A stretch of DNA of 13,939 nucleotides, from assembly GCA_045578725.1 (NCBI GenBank), contig JAZNKS010000007.1, positions 1 through 13,939 of the forward strand. Reading direction: 5' to 3'. The position numbers were made by a program, and so were the translations under genes. This document shows, piece by piece, positions 6,248 through 12,852 of the stretch; within the stretch, counting starts at the first letter, position 1, and every line of letters begins with the position of its first letter. Under the pieces are notes generated by a model that worked only from the letters and a program-made list of their open reading frames with translations, searched no databases and was not told where the DNA came from. This stretch comes from Flemingiibacterium sp045578725. GTDB taxonomy: Bacteria > Bacillota > Clostridia > Oscillospirales > CAG-272.

Positions 6248-7696
6248 ATGAAAAACAAGACAATGCTTCTGCTTCTTGTGCTGGCGCTCGCGGTCTCGGT
6301 GGCTTCCTGCGGCGGGGATGCACCGGCCGTCAGCGATACTACTTCATCGACCGGTGATACCACCACGGCCGAGCCGAGTCTGTTCAATATCCCCAGAGAG
6401 GACAACGGCGGCAGAGAATTCAACATCCTTGTTCCTGCGCATATGAGCTATGAATTTCCGGCGGAGGAGAACGGCGAGATCGTCAACGATACGCTCTTTG
6501 CCCGGGCGATGAAGGTCGAGGACCATTTCGGAATCAAGCTGAACTATCGGTTTGAGGCGGGAAACTGGGATGACAGAGAGAATTACAACGGACTCATCTC
6601 CAGCTCCGTTCTTGCGAACGATGCCGCCTATGACCTGACGACGGGTCTGATTGCCTGTACGGTTCCCGCCAGCCTGAACGGCATTTTTGCCGATCTCAAC
6701 ACCTGCGCGGATCTGGATCTTGACAACCCGTGGTGGCTTGACGGGCTTTCGGAGGATCTTTCGATTAACGGAAAGCTCTACTGCGCCGTGGGCGATGCGA
6801 ATCTTTCGCTTTATAAGACGGCGGTTGTCACTTACTTCAACAAGCAGGTGCTGACCGATCACAAGCTGGAGGATCCGTATCAGCTTGTGCGCGACGGAAA
6901 ATGGACCATTGAAAAGCTCTTTACAATGGCAGAAGAGGCAACGGCCGACCTCAACGGTGATACTGTCTTCGATATTGATAATGACCGCATCGGCTGCTAT
7001 TTACAGGATGTGCCGCTCCGCCTTGCCGGGACAGCCTTTGATGTCCGGCTCTTCGGTACCGATTCAAGCGGCCTGGTTGTTCGGAGGACCGATTCCCTGG
7101 AGCGCTTCTATGATGCCTACGAATTCACACGGCAGTTCTTCTCGGCCAATTTCCTGTACAACGAGGAGGGCGGCATCGATTTCTATACACTCAGCATCCC
7201 CTTCACCGAGGATCGCGCGCTCTTCCACATCTCCTATCTCTACATCACAGAAGGCACAGCGATGCGCGATATGAAGTCCGATTTCGGTATCGTTCCGTAT
7301 CCCATGCTGGACGAAAATCAGGAGAGCCACATCACGCCCATCGGCACCGCGACCAATCTGCTGTTTATCCCCAAGACCGCATCGGACATCGATCTGACCT
7401 GCCGTGTAATGGAGGCGTTCGGCTACTACGCCATGACCGATGTTGTTCCCGCCTACTATGAGGTGGCTCTGCGCGACAAGTACACCCGCGACGATGAGGT
7501 CACGGAAATGCTGGAGATCATCCGCGGCACCATGCGTCTGCCCTTTGATTCCTGCTACGGTACCACCTTCTCGACACTCGGTGTCACCAATCCGGCGGGA
7601 CTTCTGGCAAGAGAGGAAAACGATATGGCATCCTTCTATGCATCGAAGGAATCCGCGTGGGATGAGAGTGTCAAAGAAATGAACGAATTTGAATAA
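6248..7696 (+). CDS. Extracellular solute-binding lipoprotein, stand-alone paralogue
   Basis: A 482-residue lipoprotein with a textbook type II signal: basic start, hydrophobic core MLLLLVLALAVS, lipobox VASC with Cys21, then a Ser/Thr-rich linker to about residue 44. The mature part parallels the lipoprotein at 2514. Shared blocks include the LDLD..W region (near 156-163), LSINGKLYCAVGD (171-183), a DGKWTIEKLFTMA segment (216-228) and the acidic loop DLNGDTVFDIDND (234-246). The role is inferred to be capture of a carbohydrate for ABC import. An AAAGGAG site precedes the ATG. It is monocistronic, with its own promoter and a shared bidirectional terminator. No transporter genes flank it. The convergent AraC-type gene may regulate it, but its divergent partner is a likelier target. 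Confidence 0.87.
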   Translation: MKNKTMLLLLVLALAVSVASCGGDAPAVSDTTSSTGDTTTAEPSLFNIPREDNGGREFNILVPAHMSYEFPAEENGEIVNDTLFARAMKVEDHFGIKLNYRFEAGNWDDRENYNGLISSSVLANDAAYDLTTGLIACTVPASLNGIFADLNTCADLDLDNPWWLDGLSEDLSINGKLYCAVGDANLSLYKTAVVTYFNKQVLTDHKLEDPYQLVRDGKWTIEKLFTMAEEATADLNGDTVFDIDNDRIGCYLQDVPLRLAGTAFDVRLFGTDSSGLVVRRTDSLERFYDAYEFTRQFFSANFLYNEEGGIDFYTLSIPFTEDRALFHISYLYITEGTAMRDMKSDFGIVPYPMLDENQESHITPIGTATNLLFIPKTASDIDLTCRVMEAFGYYAMTDVVPAYYEVALRDKYTRDDEVTEMLEIIRGTMRLPFDSCYGTTFSTLGVTNPAGLLAREENDMASFYASKESAWDESVKEMNEFE

Positions 7697-7723
7697 CAGA
7701 GTTTGGATAACATAATCCGATAC

Positions 7724-7755
7724 AAAACGCAGAGGCAGCCGCCTCTGCGTTTTTC
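7724..7755. terminator. Bidirectional terminator
   Basis: A perfect 13-bp stem AAAACGCAGAGGC (7724-7736) with GCCTCTGCGTTTT (7741-7753) around an AGCC loop. T-runs on both strands let it serve the solute-binding gene (plus) and the AraC-type gene (minus). It abuts the minus gene's stop at 7756-7758. Confidence 0.92.
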
Positions 7756-8550
7756 TTATCCCAATTCGGTGCGTCCTGCACTGGGCGGACAGCCGTTGAT
7801 TCTTTTATAGAGCCGGGTGAAATAATTGGCATCGCCGATTCCGCATCCGAGGGCGGCCTCGGTGATGCTGCAGCGGGTCTTTTGGAGCAGCTCCTGTGCT
7901 TTGGCAATCCGGAAGCGATTGATGTAATCGATAACCGTCCGGCCGGTGATCTCCTTGAAGATCTTGCAGAAGTAGCATTCGCTCAGGTAGAGCTGCTCGG
8001 CCAGCGTGCGGGTGGTCAGCGGCTGATCGTAGTAAAGGCCGATGAGCCGGACGGCCTCGTTGACCTTGCTCTGCTTGGCGGTGTATCCGGCCCAGGCATT
8101 GACGGACAGGGATTTCTTCACATAATGCCGCATCAGATGGGCGGCCAGCAGACAGGCATGAGCGCGCGCCTCCAGCCGATCCGGCGCAGCAGCGGATTTC
8201 GTACAGGCATCGAGCCGGGCGGCGGTATCCGACAGAAACGGATCGCGGATGATTCCTTGAAACAGGATGTGCTCCGATTCAAAGAAGGCCGGCGGCAGGA
8301 TCAGGCAGAGATAGGAGCTGTATCCGTCAACGCCCTCATGAAGCTCACAGCTGTTGATGACGACGCAGTCCCCGGACGTGAGCCTGCGGTATTCTTCGCC
8401 GCAGCGGAGGGTACAGCTCCCCGCAAAAATAAAATGAATTTCGGTATGCTCATGCCAGTGTGCGGGGAAGTCATAAGGACGGATGCAGTAGCGAAGGATC
8501 CGGATCTGGGGATCCGGCGGAATCTTTTCATAAAGCTCGGTGCTGTTCAC
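7756..8550 (-). CDS. AraC-family transcriptional regulator (cupin sensor)
   Basis: A 264-residue AraC/XylS-type regulator. The N-terminal cupin begins with FPAHWHEHTEIHFIFAG (28-44), with the His31/His33/His35 cluster typical of the sugar-sensing fold, then LTSGDCVVINSCELHEG (57-73). The DNA-binding domain spans about 163-255: helix-turn-helix 1 near 180-200 (TRTLAEQLYLSECYFCKIFK) and helix-turn-helix 2 near 228-250 (SITEAALGCGIGDANYFTRLY). The start is GTG at 8550, 4 bases after GGAGG; no ATG alternative exists nearby. It diverges from the isomerase/dehydrogenase pair with interlocking promoters, so it very likely controls that pair and itself. Its ligand is not evident. Confidence 0.92.
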   Translation of the reverse strand: MNSTELYEKIPPDPQIRILRYCIRPYDFPAHWHEHTEIHFIFAGSCTLRCGEEYRRLTSGDCVVINSCELHEGVDGYSSYLCLILPPAFFESEHILFQGIIRDPFLSDTAARLDACTKSAAAPDRLEARAHACLLAAHLMRHYVKKSLSVNAWAGYTAKQSKVNEAVRLIGLYYDQPLTTRTLAEQLYLSECYFCKIFKEITGRTVIDYINRFRIAKAQELLQKTRCSITEAALGCGIGDANYFTRLYKRINGCPPSAGRTELG

Positions 8551-8566
8551 GCTTCCTCCATAAAAA

Positions 8567-8593
8567 CAAAATTGTGCTAAGAAAAGGCAAAAT
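8567..8593 (+). promoter_or_regulatory. Candidate AraC-type direct-repeat operator
   Basis: AAAnnCAAAAT occurs with CAAAAT at 8567-8572 and 8588-8593, 21 bp apart (two helical turns), in the same orientation. The second copy ends 5 bp before the -35 of the isomerase promoter. The motif is short and A-rich, so chance is possible. Geometry matches the repeat near 11.4 kb. Confidence 0.4.
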
Positions 8594-8598
8594 CATCA

Positions 8599-8627
8599 TT
8601 GCATCTTCCATGGAAATATTATATAAT
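8599..8627 (+). promoter_or_regulatory. Promoter of the isomerase/dehydrogenase operon
   Basis: -35 TTGCAT (8599-8604), 17-bp spacer, -10 TATAAT (8622-8627). Its -10 overlaps the -10 of the opposing promoter inside the palindrome ATTATATAAT (8618-8627). A second palindrome, TTCCATGGAA (8606-8615), sits in the spacer. Confidence 0.72.
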
Positions 8628-8646
8628 AAAATCAGCAATCTGTCAA
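8618..8646 (-). promoter_or_regulatory. Promoter of the second araC-type gene
   Basis: On the minus strand: -35 TTGACA (8641-8646, consensus), 17-bp spacer, -10 TATAAT (8618-8623, consensus). Start expected near 8611, leader about 60 nt. This is a full-consensus promoter interlocked with the weaker rightward one. Confidence 0.8.
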
Positions 8647-8683
8647 TCACAGAAGGAATAATAAATCGGAGAGGATGATATTT

Positions 8684-9511
8684 ATGAAGGTCGGCGTTCT
8701 GATCGGCCTGGGGCCGGATATCCGGGAAAAGCTTAAAAAAGTACGGGAGCTCGGCTTTGACAACTGCCAGCTGAGCAGCTGGCGTCAGGAATACTTAACC
8801 GATGAAATGGCGGAGCAGATTAAAGATGCGTGCAGGGAAACCGGCGTTTGCATCAGCGCGTACTGGGCAGGCTGGAGCGGCCCGGCAAAGTGGAATTTCA
8901 CCGAGGGACCGATCACGCTCGGCATCGTTCCGAGGGAATACCGGGCGATGCGCGTGGAGGAGCTGAAGCGCGGTGCGGATTTCGCAAAGAAGCTTGGCAT
9001 CGCGGATGTGATTACCCACGCGGGCTTCCTGCCCGAAAGCCCGACGGATCCCACCTATCCCGAAATTCTGGAAACGATCCGGGAGCTGGCGCAGTATATG
9101 AAGGAGCAGGGGCAGTATTTCCTGTTTGAAACCGGGCAGGAAACGCCCACAACCCTGCTTCGCTTCATTGAGGAATGCGGCACGGGCAACATCGGCATCA
9201 ATCTGGATTCGGCCAATCTGATTCTCTACGGTAAGGCCAATCCCGTCGATGCGCTGGACGTCATCGGCCCCTATGTGCGCGGCATCCACGCCAAAGACGG
9301 CCTTTATCCGACGAACGGCATGATGCTCGGAAGCGAAGTGAAGGTCGGCGAGGGAAAGGTGAATTTCCCGGCTTTTGTCAAGCGGCTGCATGAGGTCGGC
9401 TATGACGGAACGCTCACCATCGAGCGCGAAATCAGCGGCGATCAGCAGACCCGCGATATCATTGATACCAAAGTTTATCTGGAAAATCTGATCGGAGGAC
9501 TTACAAAATGA
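8684..9511 (+). CDS. Sugar phosphate isomerase/epimerase-like TIM-barrel protein
   Basis: A 275-residue protein of the xylose-isomerase-like TIM-barrel superfamily (AP endonuclease 2 / IolE-like). Probable metal ligands are Glu149 (FETGQET), Asp175 (INLDSAN), His202 (GIHAKD) and Glu247 (TIEREI). His112 (ITHAG) is also conserved-looking. Such proteins isomerise or epimerise sugars, inositols or keto-sugars; the substrate cannot be read from sequence. An ATG at 8675 directly abuts the GGAGAGG site, whereas the ATG at 8684 has 9-base spacing and gives the expected MKVGVL strand start. It overlaps the Gfo/Idh/MocA gene by 4 bp, indicating translational coupling and a shared pathway. It is divergent from an AraC-type regulator. 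Confidence 0.88.
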   Translation: MKVGVLIGLGPDIREKLKKVRELGFDNCQLSSWRQEYLTDEMAEQIKDACRETGVCISAYWAGWSGPAKWNFTEGPITLGIVPREYRAMRVEELKRGADFAKKLGIADVITHAGFLPESPTDPTYPEILETIRELAQYMKEQGQYFLFETGQETPTTLLRFIEECGTGNIGINLDSANLILYGKANPVDALDVIGPYVRGIHAKDGLYPTNGMMLGSEVKVGEGKVNFPAFVKRLHEVGYDGTLTIEREISGDQQTRDIIDTKVYLENLIGGLTK

Positions 9512-10479
9512 AGCTTGTTATTGTAGGCGTCGGCGGAATGGGCGGAGCCCATTTCAATATTCACAAGAACGCAAAGAATTATGAACTGGCGGCGGCCTGT
9601 GATATCCGTCTGGATATGCTGAAGGAAAAGGCGGGCGATCTGCCGATCCGCCTGTATTCGGATTACGAGGAGATGCTGGCCAAAGAAAAGCCGGACGTTG
9701 TCGATGTCTGCACCCCGACATATCTGCACGCCGAAATGGCCATCAAGGCGATGGAGGCCGGTGCGCACGTTCTGTCGGAGAAGCCGATGGCGCTCAATTC
9801 GTCTGAATGCGAGGCGATTCTTGCCTGCGTGAAGCGGACAGGCAAGCATTACATGACGGCACAGGTTGTCCGCTTTATGAATGCTTATTCCTATCTGCGC
9901 CAGACGATTGAGAGCGGCCGGTACGGAAAGCTGGAGAGCCTGTCGATGCAGCGCTACAGCGCAACGCCCCGCTGGAGCTGGGATAACTGGTTCCAGGATA
10001 AGGCGCGGAGCGGCCATGTGGCGCTGGATATGATGATTCACGATGTGGATTATGTCCAGTCGGTGCTGGGAATGCCGGATGTCATCCACGGTGTCTATCA
10101 TGAGATGAAGGGCAATCTTTCCAACTACGGATTTGTCAATTATCTCTACGATAACAGTGTGGTTTCCATTGAAACCGGATGGTACAATACGTCGATTCCG
10201 TTTTCGGCGACCTTCAAGGCGGTCTTTGCGGACGGATGGCTGATCCTCAAGGACGGTGTGCTGAACGACTGCGGCAAGACGGTGGACTTTGCCGATGCGG
10301 AAAAGATCGGCGAAACGGGAATCAACATTTCCAACGTGGACGGCTATGCGGGCGAGATCGCCTACTTCATCGACTGCATCCGCAAGGAAGAGGAGAACAG
10401 CTTTGTCACACCCGAAAGCTCGGCGGCAACGATCGCGCTGGTTGAGCGCACGCTCAATGCGCTGACGCGGATCAACTGA
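9508..10479 (+). CDS. Gfo/Idh/MocA-family NAD(P)-dependent oxidoreductase
   Basis: A 323-residue dehydrogenase of the glucose-fructose oxidoreductase/inositol dehydrogenase/MocA family. The Rossmann nucleotide motif is GVGGMG (7-12). The EKPMA motif (91-95) carries the conserved Lys92. The C-terminal substrate domain has LDMMIHDVDYV (173-183) with the usual His/Asp cluster. It has no signal peptide, so is cytoplasmic. The start is the ATG of an ATGA overlap with the isomerase stop, with GGAGG about 9 bases upstream. Isomerase/dehydrogenase pairs of this kind interconvert or oxidise inositols, sugar acids or modified hexoses; which one applies here is unknown. The operon ends at the terminator from 10487. 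Confidence 0.95.
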   Translation: MKLVIVGVGGMGGAHFNIHKNAKNYELAAACDIRLDMLKEKAGDLPIRLYSDYEEMLAKEKPDVVDVCTPTYLHAEMAIKAMEAGAHVLSEKPMALNSSECEAILACVKRTGKHYMTAQVVRFMNAYSYLRQTIESGRYGKLESLSMQRYSATPRWSWDNWFQDKARSGHVALDMMIHDVDYVQSVLGMPDVIHGVYHEMKGNLSNYGFVNYLYDNSVVSIETGWYNTSIPFSATFKAVFADGWLILKDGVLNDCGKTVDFADAEKIGETGINISNVDGYAGEIAYFIDCIRKEEENSFVTPESSAATIALVERTLNALTRIN

Positions 10480-10486
10480 AAATGAA

Positions 10487-10532
10487 AACCGGCACCGGAT
10501 GCCCGATTGAGGCACGGTGCCGGTTCTTATTA
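10487..10532. terminator. Terminator between the dehydrogenase and third AraC gene
   Basis: AACCGGCACCG (10487-10497) pairs perfectly with CGGTGCCGGTT (10515-10525). The stem extends inward through TGCC/GGCA (10500-10503, 10511-10514) past a GA bulge. TTCTTATTATT follows on the plus strand; on the minus strand a shorter TTTTC follows, so it may work both ways. Confidence 0.85.
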
Positions 10533-11363
10533 TTGCGGCGAGAGATCGTCCATCGGATTGCGCCCGGCACTCCGCAGTGCCTTCCGGTACTGAAGCGGGG
10601 TGCATCCCATCTGGCGGCGGAACATCTTCGCAAAATAGCCGGAGGTGCAAAAGCCGCACTCCTGCGCGATATCGACGATTTTCATCGGGGTATTGCCAAG
10701 CAGGGTACAGGCGGCGCGGATCCGCTCGGCAAGGATATATTCGCCCGGGCTCATGCCCGTCACCTCGCGGAAGACATGGTAAAACCGATCCTCGCTCAGA
10801 TACATTCCTGCGGCCAGCCCGGCAAGGGAAAGACGCTCGGAACGGTGATCGGTGATATACGCCATCACGCGGCGGATTTCCGCCTTACGCTCCGGTTCCG
10901 GCTCCGGCGGGGCCGGAACGGCAAAATCGAGCAGATGTGCCAGCAGGCCGCAGATGCATTCGTGAATCCGGCAGTCACGCGCGGGCGTGTCCGGCTCGCT
11001 CAGAAGCTGAGCCAGCCGCCGGAAAGAAGCCGCTGCCGAGGCATCTCCACGCAATGCCGATGTAAACTGCCAGCCGGGAAGGCGGGGGAGATTCAGCGCG
11101 GTGGGATCGACGATCAGACAGAGTGCCCGCACGCCCTCGCCCCAGCATCCGCAGGCGTGAGTCACGCCCGGATTGACGGTCACCAGCTCTTCCGGGCCGA
11201 GGAAAAGCTCCTGCCCGCCGCATTGATAGCGGCAGCCCGAGGTTTCAAAAAAATACATCATCTCCAGCTCGTTCTGCCAATGGGCCACCATCGGAGCGGG
11301 CGAGGCGGTCAGACAGATGCGCAGGGGAGAGGGCTCGTTCCAATGATAGCGCTCACTTGACAT
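10530..11363 (-). CDS. AraC-family transcriptional regulator (cupin sensor)
   Basis: A 277-residue AraC/XylS-type regulator. The N-terminal sensor has AHWQNELEMMYFFETSG (27-43) and LFLGPEELVTVNPGVTHACG (53-72), a cupin pattern. A Pro/Glu-rich hinge (APPEPEPERK, 151-160) leads to the DNA-binding domain. Helix-turn-helix 1 is near 180-200 (LAGLAAGMYLSEDRFYHVFR) and helix-turn-helix 2 near 228-250 (KIVDIAQECGFCTSGYFAKMF). The start is ATG at 11363 with AAGGAG 9 bases upstream. It is more GC-rich than the first AraC gene. It is divergent from the second GH28-like gene across a 173-bp region dense in repeats, and is presumed to regulate it. A long plus-strand reading frame opposite is a codon-bias shadow. 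Confidence 0.93.
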   Translation of the reverse strand: MSSERYHWNEPSPLRICLTASPAPMVAHWQNELEMMYFFETSGCRYQCGGQELFLGPEELVTVNPGVTHACGCWGEGVRALCLIVDPTALNLPRLPGWQFTSALRGDASAAASFRRLAQLLSEPDTPARDCRIHECICGLLAHLLDFAVPAPPEPEPERKAEIRRVMAYITDHRSERLSLAGLAAGMYLSEDRFYHVFREVTGMSPGEYILAERIRAACTLLGNTPMKIVDIAQECGFCTSGYFAKMFRRQMGCTPLQYRKALRSAGRNPMDDLSPQ

Positions 11364-11393
11364 AGGTGGTCTCCTTCCGGTGTCATACCAATC

Positions 11394-11455
11394 ACAGCGG
11401 AATCGTCGCTTTTTTACAGCGGAAATGGTATTTTGCGGCCGGTAAATCAGCGGTA
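11394..11455 (+). promoter_or_regulatory. Candidate AraC-type operator array (CAGCGG repeats)
   Basis: ACAGCGGAA occurs exactly at 11394-11402 and 11416-11424, 22 bp apart, and a related TCAGCGGTA at 11447-11455, 31 bp further. The spacings approximate two and three helical turns. The second site ends 6 bp before the presumed -35 of the GH28-like gene, the class II position of AraC activators, and the first two lie in the regulator's own leader. Confidence 0.55.
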
Positions 11456-11459
11456 TAAT
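11431..11459 (+). promoter_or_regulatory. Probable activator-dependent promoter of the second GH28-like gene
   Basis: A consensus -10 TATAAT (11454-11459), but no good -35: at 17-bp spacing the hexamer is TTTTGC (11431-11436); TTGCGG at 11433 would give a 15-bp spacer. A strong -10 with a poor -35 beside direct repeats is typical of an activator-dependent promoter. Leader to the GTG is about 70 nt. Confidence 0.5.
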
Positions 11460-11470
11460 GGTATTATACC
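11452..11470. repeat. Palindrome containing both -10 boxes
   Basis: GGTATAAT (11452-11459), centre GGT, ATTATACC (11463-11470): a perfect 8-bp inverted repeat. Each arm is the -10 box of one of the two opposing promoters. A wider inverted pair, TGTCATACC (11381-11389) and GGTATGACA (11475-11483), encloses the control region. Confidence 0.75.
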
Positions 11471-11491
11471 AGAAGGTATGACAAAAATCAA
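11463..11491 (-). promoter_or_regulatory. Promoter of the third araC-type gene
   Basis: On the minus strand: -35 TTGATT (11486-11491), 17-bp spacer, -10 TATAAT (11463-11468). Same hexamers as the first araC-type promoter. The leader is about 90 nt and includes the CAGCGG repeats. Confidence 0.75.
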
Positions 11492-11536
11492 GACTTCGGC
11501 GCGATTTTTCATCCGCGCCGGTGAACGGAGGACAAA

Positions 11537-12808
11537 GTGAGAAACATTCTCGATTACGGTGCCATCCCGGATGGGCACACGGTCAATACCAAGGCCATCC
11601 AAGCCGCCATTGATGCGGGCGGTACGGTTTACATCCCGGATGGCGAATTTGTCACGGGAACGCTCTATCTGAAAAGCGGCGGCGGTCTTCATCTGGCCCC
11701 CGGCGCGGTGCTTCGTGCCAGTCATGACCGGAGCGACTACAATGCGGAGGATTACTGTGTGCAGAACCGGGTGTTCAAGAGCGAATTCATGGCGGGCACC
11801 CATCTGATCACCGCGGTGGAGCAGCATGACATTTTCATCTCCGGCTTCGGACGGATTGACGGCGATTCTCATTACTGGGTGAATGAGAGCCGCAGGGAAT
11901 GGTACTGCGGTTTCTGGGCTCATCCGCCGGCCGAGGCTCAGCGTCCGGGACAGATGATCTTCTTCGCCGAATGCGAAAACGTGCGGGTACAGGATGTTAA
12001 TCTGACGTATTCGCCCTTCTGGCACCTCTTCTTCCACGGCTGTGAGAACGTGCAGGTACGAGGTGTCCGCATCCGTGGCGAGCGCAGGCAATGGGTCAAC
12101 GACGGCATTGACATCGACTGCTGCCGCCGGGTGACGGTCAGCGACTGCATCATTGACACCGGCGACGATGCCATTACCATCCGCGCCAACTGCGACCCGC
12201 TGAAGGACAGGACAAAATGCTGTGAGGATATTGTCATCACCAACTGCATTCTGACCAGCTATCTGGGCAATGCCATACGGATCGGCGTCGGCCGGGGGCT
12301 GATTAAAAACTGCATGATATCCAATGTGGTCATCCGCGATTCGCTGAACGGAATCAGCGCGACCTGCCGCTTCAATCCGACGTCCTTCGCCACCTCGGTG
12401 GAGAATGTGCGGATACAGAACTGCACGGTACAGGCGCATTGCGGCATCGATCTGAGGATGAGCAACAACGAAACCCATCCTCCGCTGATCGAGCGGGCCT
12501 ATATGCGGGATGTTGTGCTGGACGGGATCACGGTTCTGTGCGACCGGCCGAACAATCTCCTCGGCCACGAAAATGCCCGGGTTTCCGACATCACCTTCCG
12601 CAATATGAAGGTTTACGTCAACGGGGAAGATCCGGACGGCGACCGCCGGCCCTGCAACTGGTCGAAGCTGGAGGGGGAAAAGGCAGCGTTTATTGTCCGC
12701 GACGCGGACGACGTGACCTTCGATCGTGTGAGCGTTGTCTTCGGCGAAGGAGCGGCGTTTACTAAGCGGATCCGCGCTGAACGCTGCCGGGATTTCTGCG
12801 ATCAATAA
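11537..12808 (+). CDS. GH28-like right-handed parallel beta-helix protein, leaderless
   Basis: A 423-residue pectin-lyase-fold protein. It opens directly with NILDYGAIPDGHTVNTKAIQ (3-22), the standard first rung of GH28 and pectate-lyase-superfamily proteins, and has no signal peptide, so it probably acts in the cytoplasm. GH28-type acidic motifs are NDGIDID (188-194) and TGDDAITI (208-215). The position of the classical G-H-G is LGNAIRIG (243-250), with Asn replacing His. The start is GTG at 11537, 5 bases after GGAGG; no upstream in-frame alternative fits. It is the only gene on its transcript, which ends at the hairpin at 12813. It is related to, but distinct from, the protein at 1299. Likely substrates are uronate- or rhamnose-containing oligosaccharides by family association; this is inference. 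Confidence 0.85.
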   Translation: MRNILDYGAIPDGHTVNTKAIQAAIDAGGTVYIPDGEFVTGTLYLKSGGGLHLAPGAVLRASHDRSDYNAEDYCVQNRVFKSEFMAGTHLITAVEQHDIFISGFGRIDGDSHYWVNESRREWYCGFWAHPPAEAQRPGQMIFFAECENVRVQDVNLTYSPFWHLFFHGCENVQVRGVRIRGERRQWVNDGIDIDCCRRVTVSDCIIDTGDDAITIRANCDPLKDRTKCCEDIVITNCILTSYLGNAIRIGVGRGLIKNCMISNVVIRDSLNGISATCRFNPTSFATSVENVRIQNCTVQAHCGIDLRMSNNETHPPLIERAYMRDVVLDGITVLCDRPNNLLGHENARVSDITFRNMKVYVNGEDPDGDRRPCNWSKLEGEKAAFIVRDADDVTFDRVSVVFGEGAAFTKRIRAERCRDFCDQ

Positions 12809-12852
12809 AAAAGCCGCACCGGAGGATTCCATTCCATCCGGTGCGGCCGTAT
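12807..12852. terminator. Bidirectional terminator between convergent beta-helix genes
   Basis: GCCGCACCGGA (12813-12823) pairs perfectly with TCCGGTGCGGC (12837-12847). Six A precede the stem, giving a T-run on the minus strand; the plus strand has TATTTATTT. It fills the 44-bp gap between the two stop codons. Confidence 0.88.

Noticed and set aside
9475..10659. Minus-strand reading frame (394 codons) opposite the Gfo/Idh/MocA gene
   Set aside because: Antisense to a clear dehydrogenase and it reads through a strong terminator.
10482..11360. Long plus-strand reading frame (292 codons) opposite the third AraC gene
   Set aside because: It lies wholly antisense to a gene with clear cupin and double-HTH motifs, begins inside the terminator hairpin region without a ribosome site, and has no recognisable domain.
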